This document shows positions 13,921 to 24,026 of a DNA stretch of 64,000 nt, in pieces. The number at the start of each line of letters is the position of its first letter. Within the stretch, counting starts at the first letter, position 1. Position numbers and translations under genes: made by a program. The notes under the pieces were generated by a model. It saw only the letters and a program-made list of their open reading frames with translations, had not been told where the DNA came from and made no database searches. This DNA comes from Maridesulfovibrio ferrireducens (GTDB lineage Bacteria > Desulfobacterota > Desulfovibrionia > Desulfovibrionales > Desulfovibrionaceae): NCBI RefSeq assembly GCF_900101105.1, contig NZ_FNGA01000001.1:124001-188000 (forward strand), written 5' to 3'.

Positions 13921-16233
13921 CTAGAACACTCCGAAATCAACAAGATTGAAGTTCACAGCGTATCGTTCGTCAATAGTCGTTTTTGAAGCGAGAAACTCAA
14001 CGAAGAAACATTGATGATTCCATCCGAGTGAAACAGTCTTTTCAAGGTCTTTGCTGTTGTTGATATCGGCGCGATATTCACCACCGACAACCAATCCCCA
14101 AGGCAGGTAAGCTTTAGCCGCGTACCTGACAATCTGCATGTCTGATTCCTGTTTACGCTTATATTCATCAATCTTACGCAGGTAGTCATATCCAAACAGA
14201 ATTTCACCGTATGAGTCATTGAAAAGTTTCAAAATATTTTCATGCTCTGTAACATCACCGAGATAAGGGGAGACCCAAGTACGGGAGGTCAAATTCACAT
14301 AATTATACGGGGTCAGAATAATTTCACCCATGACATCCGAGAACGGGCGGCGTTCATACTGACTGAGGTCTGCGGAACGTCCAGCTTCGTCAATGTCATA
14401 ACCCTGTTCTAAACGGAATCTGAAAAATTCGAGATATTCGCTTTCCAGAACAGCCTCACCGTCTCTGCCAGCCACAACCGTGGACTGACTGCGGTCCAAA
14501 ACATTTGTCAGCGAGAAAGTAATATCATTAGACTTTGTAATGCGGTCTCTGGAATCGAAATAAGGAAGCTCTTTCTGGTTAGGATCATCCTGTACCCAGT
14601 TATATTCGAGACGAGGAACAATATTATGTTTCATTTTGGTCCAGCTGCTTTTCCCGATATTCTCTTTGGAAGCAACCGGGTCTGAACCTACATCAAAAAC
14701 TCTGAAAAATTCGGAAAACGCGGTGATACCGGCATCAGCAATCAAGCGGCCTTGAGTTGAGTCTCGTTTAATATCTGAGCTTGCGTTCTGATAAGAATCC
14801 ATCAGATACGAAGTAGCTCTTACTCCTGCACGAGGAATGAAGGTAACGCCGCCAGCTGTAACCGGCATGCTGAGTGTAGGATGAACATCAAAACGAGCAC
14901 CGGTCATACCGAATTCACGCCAGAAATAGTTAGCGCTGACTTCAGCTTCCCACTCGAGAGGAGTTCCCATCAGATTTTCTTTGAAAGCGAACGCATCCAA
15001 CTGAGGCAGCTTTTGCAAAGTAGGATTTTTATCACCGGGATTATTATCGTTACGGTAGCGCAAGTCTTCATCATATTGAACGAGTCCTGAAACCGCGAAT
15101 TGATCCCAGCTTTTAGCGACTAACGCGGTACTGATTCTATGATTGGAATCCATCGGGTTAATATCACGACCGAATTCATCAAGGAAACCTTCCCTACTTG
15201 CTTCGTAACCGTTTGCACCGGATCTGAATTCACGCAGGTAATCCTGATCAGAAACCAAATCAAGGTCAACGATTGTCTGCCAATCAGGTGAGCCTACGTA
15301 TCCGTTATATTTTGATCTGATCCACCATCTGTTATTGTTGGGTCTGATCATCCCTTCGTCTTTGAATACACTCTCGGAATCAGCGGCGTTGTCATATGTT
15401 TTACCGTCATACAACCAATCGGCCCGCCATTGCCCTTTTGTGTTCACATCTTCTGTGTGTCGGAAATCTACGCCGGGTCTGAAACCACGTTTGGCCAGAT
15501 ATTCACCGTAAACGGTAAGATCCATTTCTTCGTTAATAGCCCAGTAATAAGGAATACTAACCTTTGTGCCCATCTTTTTAGAGGAGCCCACTTCAGGAGT
15601 CAGAAAACCGGACTGACGCTTTTGATCAATCGGAAGACTCATATAAGGCGTATACGCAACCGGCACACCTTTAATTTTAAACTTGGAATGCCAAAGTCTT
15701 GCATATCCATTGAGAGTAATATCACCTTCTCCGGCCTCAAAAGACCAGGCAGGATTATCTCCGTCACAGGCAGTCACTTTTGCATCTTTAAAGCTGTAAG
15801 TGGCGCCGTTATGTTTTTCTATAAATTCACTTTCAAAATAGACATGAGGCTTTGCAACAAAAACACGCCCTTTTTTCAGCCATCCGACCATGTTATTCAG
15901 ATCGAATTCAGCTTCAGCAGCATCGTAGAAATCGCCTTTCCACTGAGCTTTGACATTGCCTTTCAGGTAAATCCATTTGGTAGCCTGATAAAAGCGTGCA
16001 AAGTCAGCTTTGATATAACTTGTTCCGCTTCGGACCGTTACATTACCATAGGCCTGCACATACTCACTGTCATTCTCGGCGACAACCTTATCCGCAGAGA
16101 ACTGCCACTCCTGTTGTGCCTGAGCTGTACCGTTACCGTCAGGCGCAGATATTATTACCTGCTCTTGGGCAAAGGCATATCCCGAAGTGCACAAAAGGAG
16201 GCAAAATATGAGTATGATAAACCTTGATTTCAA
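13921..16233 (-). CDS. lptD: LPS-assembly outer membrane protein LptD
   Basis: 770 residues. Signal peptide with cleavage after AFA (~22), an N-terminal OstA/LptA-like jellyroll at ~40-150 (AYGNVTVRSGTSYIKADFARF), and a C-terminal beta-barrel with alternating aromatic strands to the end. It inserts LPS in the outer leaflet of the outer membrane with LptE. A conserved GVPVAYTPYMSLPID segment marks the LptD core. The start codon is TTG with GGGGTAGG upstream. It lies 36 bp after hldD, so LPS core synthesis and export are in one operon. Confidence 0.92.
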   Translation of the reverse strand: MKSRFIILIFCLLLCTSGYAFAQEQVIISAPDGNGTAQAQQEWQFSADKVVAENDSEYVQAYGNVTVRSGTSYIKADFARFYQATKWIYLKGNVKAQWKGDFYDAAEAEFDLNNMVGWLKKGRVFVAKPHVYFESEFIEKHNGATYSFKDAKVTACDGDNPAWSFEAGEGDITLNGYARLWHSKFKIKGVPVAYTPYMSLPIDQKRQSGFLTPEVGSSKKMGTKVSIPYYWAINEEMDLTVYGEYLAKRGFRPGVDFRHTEDVNTKGQWRADWLYDGKTYDNAADSESVFKDEGMIRPNNNRWWIRSKYNGYVGSPDWQTIVDLDLVSDQDYLREFRSGANGYEASREGFLDEFGRDINPMDSNHRISTALVAKSWDQFAVSGLVQYDEDLRYRNDNNPGDKNPTLQKLPQLDAFAFKENLMGTPLEWEAEVSANYFWREFGMTGARFDVHPTLSMPVTAGGVTFIPRAGVRATSYLMDSYQNASSDIKRDSTQGRLIADAGITAFSEFFRVFDVGSDPVASKENIGKSSWTKMKHNIVPRLEYNWVQDDPNQKELPYFDSRDRITKSNDITFSLTNVLDRSQSTVVAGRDGEAVLESEYLEFFRFRLEQGYDIDEAGRSADLSQYERRPFSDVMGEIILTPYNYVNLTSRTWVSPYLGDVTEHENILKLFNDSYGEILFGYDYLRKIDEYKRKQESDMQIVRYAAKAYLPWGLVVGGEYRADINNSKDLEKTVSLGWNHQCFFVEFLASKTTIDERYAVNFNLVDFGVF

Positions 16234-16269
16234 AACGACCTACCCCTGATATTCAACAAATTTAAACTG

Positions 16270-17247
16270 TTAGCTTTTTAGATACGGATCTTCTTGAGCG
16301 AGATAGTTCTGCACATAATCTTTAGCCGCGTCTTCAAGTGAAGTGAACGGTTTTTCATACCCGGCAGCAACCAGCTTACTCATATTAGCTTGAGTAAGGT
16401 ACTGATATTTATCCCTGATTGACTCAGGCATTTCGATGTAGCTGATATCCGGCTTAACATCCATGGCAGCAAAAACAGAATTAGCAAGTTCATTCCACTG
16501 ACGAGCCTGCCCGGTTCCGATGTTGAAGATGCCGTTCTTATCCTTGTTCTGAAGAAACCACCACATAACATCCACGCAATCTTTGATATAAACAAAATCG
16601 CGCTTCTGTCCGCCATTGGAATATTCAGGTTTGTAGGATTTAAAAAGCTTCATCTCACCGGTTTCGCTAATCTGGCGGTGAGCTTTGCAGATGACACTTT
16701 TCATATCATCTTTATGATACTCATTCGGTCCGAATACATTGAAAAATTTGAGACAGACAAGCTTATCCAGAATCCCGCCGCGAAGAGCCCATAAATCAAA
16801 AAGCTGTTTGGAATAACCATACATATTCATGGGTTTAAGCTGCTGAATCCCAGCATGGTCATCATCAAACCCGAATCTGCCGTCACCATATGTTGCAGCA
16901 CTGGATGCGTTGATAAAACGAACATCGTGCTGGAGACAGAAACGACAAATCATCTGGGTATAACGATAGTTGTTCTCCATCAGAAAATCTGCGTCCAGTT
17001 CTGTGGTGGAGGAACAAGCTCCCATATGAATGATTGCGTCAGTTTGAAAAGGATCTTCCCCTTCGAGAAGAATCTTATAAAACTGATCTCTATGAACATA
17101 ATCTTCGTAACGAAGATTTACTAAATTTTTCCATTTATCGCTCTTTGCAAGGTTATCAACGATCAAAATATCGTCAATTCCCATCTGATTGAGCTTCCAA
17201 ACCATGGCACTGCCGATGAAACCGGCACCGCCGGTAACAATATACAT
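16270..17247 (-). CDS. hldD: ADP-L-glycero-D-manno-heptose 6-epimerase
   Basis: 325 residues, extended SDR. NADP-binding GGAGFIGS (6-13), GACSSTTE near residue 93, and YGYSK (catalytic Tyr/Lys, ~142) are typical of HldD/RfaD. It epimerises ADP-D-glycero-D-manno-heptose to the L-glycero form used in the LPS inner core. Operon with lptD. The other classical heptose genes are not adjacent, although HldE-, GmhA- and HAD-like genes occur in the island at 55-60 kb. Confidence 0.93.
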   Translation of the reverse strand: MYIVTGGAGFIGSAMVWKLNQMGIDDILIVDNLAKSDKWKNLVNLRYEDYVHRDQFYKILLEGEDPFQTDAIIHMGACSSTTELDADFLMENNYRYTQMICRFCLQHDVRFINASSAATYGDGRFGFDDDHAGIQQLKPMNMYGYSKQLFDLWALRGGILDKLVCLKFFNVFGPNEYHKDDMKSVICKAHRQISETGEMKLFKSYKPEYSNGGQKRDFVYIKDCVDVMWWFLQNKDKNGIFNIGTGQARQWNELANSVFAAMDVKPDISYIEMPESIRDKYQYLTQANMSKLVAAGYEKPFTSLEDAAKDYVQNYLAQEDPYLKS

Positions 17248-17881
17248 ATATCAATTCTCCAGCTTTTTTAAGCAGATATGACTATTTATCTAAGTAATCT
17301 CACAGTTCAAGATGACGGATGTTACTTATTTTTCTATCTTTTTTCAACTACATTTCGACACTTAAACAAAGATTAACTGATACTTGCTAGTCCAGACATA
17401 AATATAATAGCCCGGAAACAATGCTATGAAATTTTAAATTAGAAATTATCACCCCGTAAAAACTAACTAAAATCCATAAAACTCTTCACGCTTTGCAATT
17501 TTACCCGAAACATTTTTACAGCTTACACCTATAAAATCTTGTAAACACTGCAACACATTAATATACACCAGTTATATCATACATTAGTTTTTATTGTATA
17601 ACGCATTATCCATACTATTGATTTACATATGACGAACATTTCATACATAGTAAAATAAATTTACAACATTATTAACCTTAATAGCACCCGTTCAACAGGG
17701 AATCACAGGTCAAAAAAAATTAAATTAATGCTTGATTGCTTTTCATACCATGCTATAATCAAAGAAATACTTACTTTTATCATGATTATTTCTAGACTTT
17801 CTTAATAGTAACGGTATAGATTCTTCACACAAAAGGATTGCCTTAAACACTTATAGAACTCAGCACCAAACGAGAACGAAT
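17248..17881. other. Long AT-rich intergenic region
   Basis: 634 bp between divergent hldD and the cysteine desulfidase gene. No coding frame, RNA gene or repeat family was recognised. The right end carries a sigma70-type promoter (17732-17759). The left part must contain the hldD promoter, but no clear boxes were found by eye. Confidence 0.6.
17732..17759 (+). promoter_or_regulatory. Sigma70-type promoter with extended -10
   Basis: TTGATT (17732-17737), 16-bp spacer, TATAAT (17754-17759) with TG one base upstream of the -10 box. It would start a ~115-nt leader for the cysteine desulfidase gene. Confidence 0.6.
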
Positions 17882-19201
17882 ATGAATTATACCGTAAAAG
17901 AAATACTCCACCTTGAGGTGGCTCCGGCACTTGGGTGTACTGAACCTGTAGCAATTGCCCTTGCTACAGCGGCGGCCGCTTCAGTTATTAATAATGAACG
18001 CCCGGATCATATAGAAATATGGGTTGATCCAAACATTTATAAAAATGGACTGGCTGTTATTATTCCCGGAACGGGTGGACTTAACGGGCTTGATACTGCG
18101 GCGGCTTTAGGAGCTTTATGCGGCGATCCGGCTCTTGGACTTGAAGTTCTGGAACCCGTCACTGATGAGGGTGTCAACGCAGCCTGCAAATTTAAAAATG
18201 AAAACAAAGTTGCAGTTAACCTGCTTCAGGATCAAAAAGGAATCTATGTCAGAGCCTTATTGACCTATAAAGACCACGTAACCGAAGCAATCATCGAAGG
18301 TGTTCACGACAATATCACCAGCCTCACGATGGATTCTCTTCCGGTTACAGATTCTCCGCTGGTAAAAAGAACACAAGCTGAAAAAGCTGACGTGTTCAAG
18401 CTTGAAGATTTCATTAAAAAACTTTCTCTGGATGACTTGATCGATATGATCAACGACCTTGATAAAGATGATTTTACTTTTCTCAAAGAAGGTATCACAT
18501 ATAATATGAGGCTCGCCGACTACGGCCTCAAACACGGTTCGGGACTTGGTGTAGGTCTTGCCCTTGAAAGACTTGCCCGCTTGAAACTCCTGACTCGCGA
18601 TATGATTCTTTCTGCCCGGATTATCACCTCCGCGGCGGCAGATGCAAGAATGGGTGGAATTAAACTCCCCGCCATGAGTTCCGGGGGATCTGGAAATCAC
18701 GGTTTAACAGCTATTTTGCCGATTTATGCGGTCAGCAAGTTTGTCGACTGTGATGAAAAGACCCTACTCGAAGCAATCGCACTCAGCCACCTTGTGACAG
18801 CTTACGTTAAAGCTCAGACAGGCAGACTGTCAGCTGTCTGCGGATGTTCCGTTGCAGCAGGCGCAGGAGCTACAGCAGGTACTACCTATTTAATGGGAGG
18901 AACTTCAAGCCAGATGGCCGGAGCCATAACCAACCTCACTGAAGATCTGGCAGGCATAATTTGTGACGGAGCAAAATCAGGTTGCGCTTTAAAGCTCGCA
19001 ACAGCTGCCGGAACTGCTGTTCAAGCCGCACTGTTTGCAATCCACGGTGTAAATGTCCATTCGACTGATGGTATTATCGGAACATCCCCCGAGCAGACAA
19101 TGCAAAACATAGGAACTCTCAGTACGCAGGGAATGATAGACACAGACAGAACAATCCTTAAAATAATGCTCGAAAAACACTTTGCGGCTACAAATATTTA
19201 A
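17882..19201 (+). CDS. L-cysteine desulfidase / UPF0597 (CyuA/YhaM family)
   Basis: 439 residues, full length for the family. The N-terminal PALGCTEPVAIALA (C19) and later cysteine regions (CGCSVAAGAGA, IICDGAKSGC) are family hallmarks and the probable [4Fe-4S] ligands. Members degrade L-cysteine to pyruvate, ammonia and sulfide in anaerobes; activity on L-serine or another substrate is possible, as the family is related to iron-sulfur serine dehydratases. Cytoplasmic. Transcribed alone from the promoter at 17732-17759 with a long leader. Confidence 0.85.
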   Translation: MNYTVKEILHLEVAPALGCTEPVAIALATAAAASVINNERPDHIEIWVDPNIYKNGLAVIIPGTGGLNGLDTAAALGALCGDPALGLEVLEPVTDEGVNAACKFKNENKVAVNLLQDQKGIYVRALLTYKDHVTEAIIEGVHDNITSLTMDSLPVTDSPLVKRTQAEKADVFKLEDFIKKLSLDDLIDMINDLDKDDFTFLKEGITYNMRLADYGLKHGSGLGVGLALERLARLKLLTRDMILSARIITSAAADARMGGIKLPAMSSGGSGNHGLTAILPIYAVSKFVDCDEKTLLEAIALSHLVTAYVKAQTGRLSAVCGCSVAAGAGATAGTTYLMGGTSSQMAGAITNLTEDLAGIICDGAKSGCALKLATAAGTAVQAALFAIHGVNVHSTDGIIGTSPEQTMQNIGTLSTQGMIDTDRTILKIMLEKHFAATNI

Positions 19202-19248
19202 GAACTAAATAAAATAACACAATAATTGTTGCCTAAAAAAAAATAATG

Positions 19249-19263
19249 CCTTAATAATTAAGG
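19249..19263. promoter_or_regulatory. Perfect dyad upstream of the VWA-OmpA gene
   Basis: CCTTAAT-A-ATTAAGG, 15 bp, 52 bp before the ATG. The position suits an operator or promoter-overlapping site; no regulator is known. Confidence 0.3.
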
Positions 19264-19314
19264 TCTAAATATACATTTAAAACCTATTACCCTACTGATC
19301 GGAGGAATGTAATA

Positions 19315-20379
19315 ATGAAAAGTAAAAAACTAATTTCACTTCTGGCTCTTACACTGATTACCTTCATGGCCCTTGGTTCAATGGCTTCTGCCGAAAGCAA
19401 AATTGTGCTTAAACCTAAAGTTGATGCCTTTGCATTATTTGTAGATACTTCACCTTCAATGAATGAAGCATACAAAGCTACCGGTAACTCTAAAATAATT
19501 GCCGGACTCAATGCATTAAAACATTTGAACGGAGTTATTCCTAACCTTGGATACCAGTCAGCGCTTTACACAATGCCTGATTTTATAACTTATTCTCCAA
19601 AGGCTACTTACAACAAAAGCGCAATAGCAAAAGGATTGGCCTCCACTCCTACTGACTTGCCTTTTTTCAAGTCTACACCAATGGGCAAAGGCTTTGCTGA
19701 CTTAGACGGCGTACTTTCCACATGGAAAGGGAAATTAGCTGTAATCTTTGTTTCTGACGGTCTTTCCAACACCGGTAGAAACCCTGCAGCGATTATTTCC
19801 AACATGTCCAAAAAATACGGTGACCGTTTCTGCCTACACACAATCAGTGTTGCTGACACTCCAAAGGGACTCGCAATGATGAAACGTCTTGCTTCCCTCA
19901 CTCCTTGCGGAGTATTTGTTGAAGCATCCGACCTTTCCAACAAAGCAGTACTTGATAAGTTTGCTCAGGATGTTTTCTACACTCAGGAAGAAGAACTTAT
20001 CGTTGAAATCGTTCCAATTGTAGTTGTTCCACCTGTTCAGGAAAAAATTGTTTTCCGTAACCTGAACTTCGGCTTCGACAAGTTCCAGATCACCGAAGAA
20101 ATGGAACCTTCCCTCGTTGAAGCAGCTGCAATGCTCGAAGCATATCCTAACCTGAAAGTTATGGTAGGCGGACACACTGACAGCACCGGCCCAGAAGCAT
20201 ACAATAAGGGTCTTTCCGAGCGCAGAGCAAAATCTGTAGCAGACTGGATGGCTGCCAACGGAATCGCATCAGATCGTATTGTTGCTACCGGATACGGCGA
20301 AATGAATCCTAAGTACGAAAACACCACTAAGGAAGGCCGTAAGCTTAACCGTCGTGTTGAAATCGACGTAGAAGAGTAG
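19315..20379 (+). CDS. Secreted VWA-OmpA domain protein
   Basis: 354 residues. Signal peptide cleaved after ASA (~26), a von Willebrand A domain at ~35-215 with metal-site motif DTSPS (44-48), then an OmpA C-terminal peptidoglycan-binding domain at ~240-350 (GHTDSTGPEAYNKGLSERRA, then NRRVEI). Predicted periplasmic, anchored to peptidoglycan, presenting a metal-dependent adhesion domain that binds an envelope partner. GGAGG is 9 nt before the ATG. Followed by a terminator and then a small secreted protein gene. Confidence 0.88.
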   Translation: MKSKKLISLLALTLITFMALGSMASAESKIVLKPKVDAFALFVDTSPSMNEAYKATGNSKIIAGLNALKHLNGVIPNLGYQSALYTMPDFITYSPKATYNKSAIAKGLASTPTDLPFFKSTPMGKGFADLDGVLSTWKGKLAVIFVSDGLSNTGRNPAAIISNMSKKYGDRFCLHTISVADTPKGLAMMKRLASLTPCGVFVEASDLSNKAVLDKFAQDVFYTQEEELIVEIVPIVVVPPVQEKIVFRNLNFGFDKFQITEEMEPSLVEAAAMLEAYPNLKVMVGGHTDSTGPEAYNKGLSERRAKSVADWMAANGIASDRIVATGYGEMNPKYENTTKEGRKLNRRVEIDVEE

Positions 20380-20446
20380 TATAAAAAGTAAAGATTAAGA
20401 CCTCTTGTCGGGTTCTTGTTTTCAAATTCGATTTAGAGTAACAATA

Positions 20447-20482
20447 GGGTGGAAAGGGCATTGCTCTTTCCACCCTTTTTTT
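20447..20482 (+). terminator. Intrinsic terminator after the VWA-OmpA gene
   Basis: Perfect 10-bp stem (20447-20456 with 20466-20475), 9-base loop, then seven T residues. Confidence 0.92.
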
Positions 20483-20495
20483 AGTTGGAGAACAA

Positions 20496-20915
20496 ATGAA
20501 CCTTACCAAAATAAAAACGTTTGCAGTCATACTTTGCCTACTACTTTCTACAAATGCACTCGCCAGTGAACTAGCCGGACAGACCGAACTGAGCCACTTC
20601 CAAGTCTTCTCTCAGAGCTGGGTAACCAAGCTCAACCGAAGTCATATAAAAGGCATACAGCGAATGGAGATCCTTCCGCGAGAGAACGGAGCATACCTCG
20701 CCAGATATCATGCCATAGACCCGGGCAGCATTAAGTGCATTGTCAAAAGAACAAGCTCAAAGAAAAAAGGTCTTATAGGTCTTCTTAAATATATAGAGAC
20801 CGTATATGAAAGTACCGGTAAAACGCCTGAAATAGCCCGTAATAACCACTTCACGGCAACAAAGAGAACCCGCATCACAGAAATTTTCAGTAATACCGGC
20901 AAGGGCTGGCGTTAA
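20496..20915 (+). CDS. Small secreted protein, function unknown
   Basis: 139 residues. Signal peptide (TFAVILCLLLSTNALA, cleavage ~24) and a basic mature part of ~115 residues with a single cysteine and a beta-rich middle (RMEILPRENGAYLARYHAIDP). I recognise no family. It begins 14 bp after the preceding terminator's T run, with TTGGAG as ribosome site, so the terminator probably is leaky or the promoter overlaps it. Bounded downstream by a very strong bidirectional terminator. Confidence 0.75.
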   Translation: MNLTKIKTFAVILCLLLSTNALASELAGQTELSHFQVFSQSWVTKLNRSHIKGIQRMEILPRENGAYLARYHAIDPGSIKCIVKRTSSKKKGLIGLLKYIETVYESTGKTPEIARNNHFTATKRTRITEIFSNTGKGWR

Positions 20916-20953
20916 GAGCCAGCGCTTCATACCTTTTTAACTGCTCACAAAAA

Positions 20954-20995
20954 AACCGCCCCGCTGAAATATTTCAGCGGGGCGGTTATTTTTTA
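20954..20995. terminator. Strong bidirectional terminator
   Basis: Perfect 17-bp inverted repeat without spacer (20954-20970 with 20971-20987), GC-rich core, A run on the left and T run on the right. Separates the secreted-protein gene from the convergent chemoreceptor gene. Confidence 0.93.
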
Positions 20996-21010
20996 CTCTT
21001 TATTCAGAAT

Positions 21011-23014
21011 CTATTTGAAGCGGGAGACAAGCTCACTTAAGTGTTGAGCCATTTCAGATACTTCCTGAATTCCCTCATTCGCATTCATGATCCCCTGTGA
21101 CAAAGTCTGTGAGAGGCCGTTAATCTCAGTAACGCTGTTGTTAACCTCGTCACTGGTTGCAGACTGCTCTTCAGCCGCAGTGGCAATTGCTCTTACCATG
21201 TCGGCAATATTTTCAGATTCCTTGACGATAGCCTCAAGAACTCCACCTGCACCTTCAGCCATCGTGACGGTTCTGCCGACACGCTCACGGGCATCAGACA
21301 TTTCCGTTACGACTTTTTTAGTACTCTGCTGAATCAAGTCGATAGCGCCCTCAACCTCATTGGTTGCGGACATCGTCTTTTCTGCAAGTTTACGGACTTC
21401 ATCCGCAACAACCGCAAATCCTCGTCCGGCTTCACCGGCACGGGCTGCTTCAATAGCTGCGTTAAGAGCCAGAAGATTAGTCTGGTCTGCTATATCATTA
21501 ATTACCGACATAACGGCACCGATATTCTCAGCGCGGACAGATAGATCATTCAAAAGTTCCGCAAGCCTATCAGTGGTCTTGGTAACCATATGAATTTCTT
21601 GAACGGTATTCCTGACAACTTCACCGCCATCACGGGCAACGGTGTTAGCTCTTTCAGAAGCCTCAGCTGTTTCACCGGTGTTCTGCGCAACCTCAAGAAC
21701 AGTTGCATTCATCTGCTCCATAGCCGTTGCAACCTGTCCGGTCTGCATCGCAGTGGTATCAACACCAATAGTGAGTTCATTCATCTGCTGTGACAGTTCT
21801 TCAGAATAGGAAAGCAGTTTCGCTGAAACTCCGGTAACTTCGTTGGCAACCTCAAGAAGAGCTTCCTGCTGCTTCTCAATATGCATCCGGCTTTCTTCTT
21901 CTTCAGTGAGATCAACCATGACGGCAATAGCTCCGACAATTTTATCCTCAGCATTTAAAAGAGCGCAAACCTGATACCTAAGCGGGAATTCAACTCCGTC
22001 TTCCCTAATATAGCGAAGCAAGTCTTGAGGGCATCCATCATTTTGAAGGGCATCGGTAGTAATAGCTTTGCCGTCTTTCATAAAGAGACTACCGACCGGT
22101 GAACCGATAATTGCTGCTTCTGTTTTTTGCAGAATCTTAAGCATCGGTCCATTTACAAACCCGATATTATTATTTTCATCAGCTACAAACAAAGGCACGG
22201 TTATTCCGTTCAACACACCCTTATTATATTGTAGCTGATCTTTAATCTGTCTGGCCATTTCGCCGAGATTGTTTCCGAGCAAACTAAGTTCATCACTTCC
22301 GGCCACTTCAAAGTGAGCATCAAGGTTGCCGCTTGTAAACTCATCAGTAGCTCCGGTGATAACTTCAATCCTGTTAACAATAGACTTGCGCATAAAGAAC
22401 AGTAACGCTCCAAGCAAAACTACAAACCCGGTAAAAGAAAGCATTGCCGCTTTAATCTGGGAGTCTACCAAGGAGCCAAACTGACTGGATACATCCTGAA
22501 CCATTACTAACGAACCAAGGATCTGCTGCCTGCTACCATGGCAATGATAGCAACGTTTTTCATTTTTTACTGACTCTACTTGAACAAAAACGTCCTTACC
22601 ACCAATCTCGGAAAGCATTCCTCCCTTAATCACGGACTTAAGGCTCTTCGCGTAGAGGGCTTTAATTTCAGGATTATCAAATTTAGGAGCTAACTCTGAG
22701 CGCAAATCATTTTTAGAAGTAGAGTAAGTAATATTACCTTTATAATTAGTAAGATACACACTTACATCATTATAGTTTTCTGCAACTGTGACGAACTTTT
22801 CAGTGGTCGCTTTATTGTTACCCTTAGCCATAGGCTCTCTAATCGCAAGCTGCAACAAATCGGCAGTTCTTACAGCTGAACCTTCAATCTCGTGCAACAT
22901 TGAATTTTTCTGCCAGTAAGAGTTTGCTGCAAACAGACAAATAAAAACTGTCGCTGTCAACAAAGAGGTCAAAACCAGAACTTTGTTTCCAAGGGAGTCT
23001 TTGATAAAATTCAT
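21011..23014 (-). CDS. Haem-binding methyl-accepting chemotaxis protein (DcrA-like)
   Basis: 667 residues from the ATG preceded by AAGGGAGGG; a longer frame from 23041 would overlap the cytochrome gene. TM1 at ~11-32, periplasmic sensor ~33-185 with a c-type haem motif CYHCH (155-159), TM2 ~186-208, HAMP, a PAS domain (~265-380) and the signalling hairpin with the conserved [19 protein letters not shown] tip. It resembles DcrA of D. vulgaris, which senses oxygen or redox state through c haem. No C-terminal CheR/CheB tether motif is seen. It lies 10 bp after the tetrahaem cytochrome gene, implying a functional pair. Confidence 0.9.
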   Translation of the reverse strand: MNFIKDSLGNKVLVLTSLLTATVFICLFAANSYWQKNSMLHEIEGSAVRTADLLQLAIREPMAKGNNKATTEKFVTVAENYNDVSVYLTNYKGNITYSTSKNDLRSELAPKFDNPEIKALYAKSLKSVIKGGMLSEIGGKDVFVQVESVKNEKRCYHCHGSRQQILGSLVMVQDVSSQFGSLVDSQIKAAMLSFTGFVVLLGALLFFMRKSIVNRIEVITGATDEFTSGNLDAHFEVAGSDELSLLGNNLGEMARQIKDQLQYNKGVLNGITVPLFVADENNNIGFVNGPMLKILQKTEAAIIGSPVGSLFMKDGKAITTDALQNDGCPQDLLRYIREDGVEFPLRYQVCALLNAEDKIVGAIAVMVDLTEEEESRMHIEKQQEALLEVANEVTGVSAKLLSYSEELSQQMNELTIGVDTTAMQTGQVATAMEQMNATVLEVAQNTGETAEASERANTVARDGGEVVRNTVQEIHMVTKTTDRLAELLNDLSVRAENIGAVMSVINDIADQTNLLALNAAIEAARAGEAGRGFAVVADEVRKLAEKTMSATNEVEGAIDLIQQSTKKVVTEMSDARERVGRTVTMAEGAGGVLEAIVKESENIADMVRAIATAAEEQSATSDEVNNSVTEINGLSQTLSQGIMNANEGIQEVSEMAQHLSELVSRFK

Positions 23015-23024
23015 AATCCCTCCC

Positions 23025-23504
23025 TTAGTGTGCGCCGCCATAAATCAGCGGTTTAAAGTTAAAGTTCTCAACTCTGTCGGCATTATGACAGGTTTCACAG
23101 TCCTTGATATCAACCTTAGCTTTAATAAGCTCAGGATCTCCATCTTCAACATGAAGTGACCCCGGTCCATGACAAACTTCACAACCGGCATCAGCTAACT
23201 GAGGCGTTTTTTCAAATGAAACAAAACCGCCGGGTTTGCCATATCCTGTGGCATGACAGGAATAACAATCCTTAAGTTCGTCCTGAGCAAGATCAGAAGC
23301 CATAATTTTAATACTTGCACTGGAGTGAGCTTTTTTAGAGTACTTGCTATAGTTTGAAAATTCTTTCTCATGACACTCTGCACAAGCTTCTGATCCAACA
23401 TAGGTTGCCGAATTTGTGACACCATAACCAACGAACGACAGCCCGAACACGGTCAGTATCGTTAAAAAAACACCGATTCGTATGGTATAGCTTTTTCCTC
23501 GCAT
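23025..23504 (-). CDS. Tetrahaem c-type cytochrome (cytochrome c554-like)
   Basis: 159 residues. An N-terminal hydrophobic signal or anchor ([19 protein letters not shown]) is followed by four CxxCH haem sites: CAECH, CYSCH, CEVCH and CETCH, with extra histidines suited to bis-His ligation. Periplasmic, possibly membrane-tethered. Co-transcribed with the haem chemoreceptor just downstream (10 bp), so it may pass electrons or redox information to the receptor's haem sensor; that role is inference. Confidence 0.88.
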   Translation of the reverse strand: MRGKSYTIRIGVFLTILTVFGLSFVGYGVTNSATYVGSEACAECHEKEFSNYSKYSKKAHSSASIKIMASDLAQDELKDCYSCHATGYGKPGGFVSFEKTPQLADAGCEVCHGPGSLHVEDGDPELIKAKVDIKDCETCHNADRVENFNFKPLIYGGAH

Positions 23505-24026
23505 AAAGATTCACCCCAAATTTAAATGTAAAAATTACACTTCCCCTTCACCCAACTCAACCTCGCGTTATTCACCGTCCCTAAAAATCTTTTACTATGA
23601 ATTCAAAGAGATTGCCCTATTACTCTATAAATAATTCACAGCTTCATTAATCATATATCGACCATTCCATTACTAGCTTTAGGGGTATATGTGAAGAGAA
23701 ATATAACTATACGACTATCCACTATGTAATAGCCAAAACAACAGTGGTACTACAAATTCAATTCTCAAATAGTTTTACGTTTATACATTAAAATATTCTT
23801 TATGCACACTCCTTTTCACATGATTATGCAATCAATTTAGTACTTTGACAAAAAAACAATTTTATACAAAGGTTCAAAGTCTGTGAATACTACTTGCGGT
23901 AAGGATGGATCTTCTGGCAGTATGCCTCATCTTAAGAATCCATCCTCTGTTATGAATCTTTAAGCCAATCTACACACAGCAAGTTCGCTCCACCGGACTT
24001 CAAAGCGTAAAGGCGGCTACTCATTT
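23505..24026. other. Intergenic region upstream of hdrC
   Basis: 522 bp, strongly AT-rich, between the divergent cytochrome and hdrC genes. No coding frame was seen. It holds a structured GC-richer hairpin at 23902-23946. A TTGACA at 23845-23850 has no well-spaced -10 box. Confidence 0.6.
23902..23946 (+). promoter_or_regulatory. Leader RNA hairpin upstream of hdrC
   Basis: AGGATGGAT (23902-23910) pairs with ATCCATCCT (23938-23946), extended by CTT/AAG past a one-base bulge. Inside, GGCA (23916-23919) pairs with TGCC (23923-23926) over a 3-base loop. No T run follows, so it looks more like a leader or protein-binding structure than a terminator. It ends 80 bp before the hdrC ATG. Confidence 0.45.

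Noticed and set aside
15430-16227. 265-codon open frame on the plus strand opposite lptD
   Set aside because: LptD on the other strand has signal peptide and family motifs; this frame is an antisense shadow with no domain.
23845-23868. TTGACA ... TATACA as a sigma70 promoter for hdrC
   Set aside because: The spacer is only 12 bp, too short for a functional -35/-10 pair.
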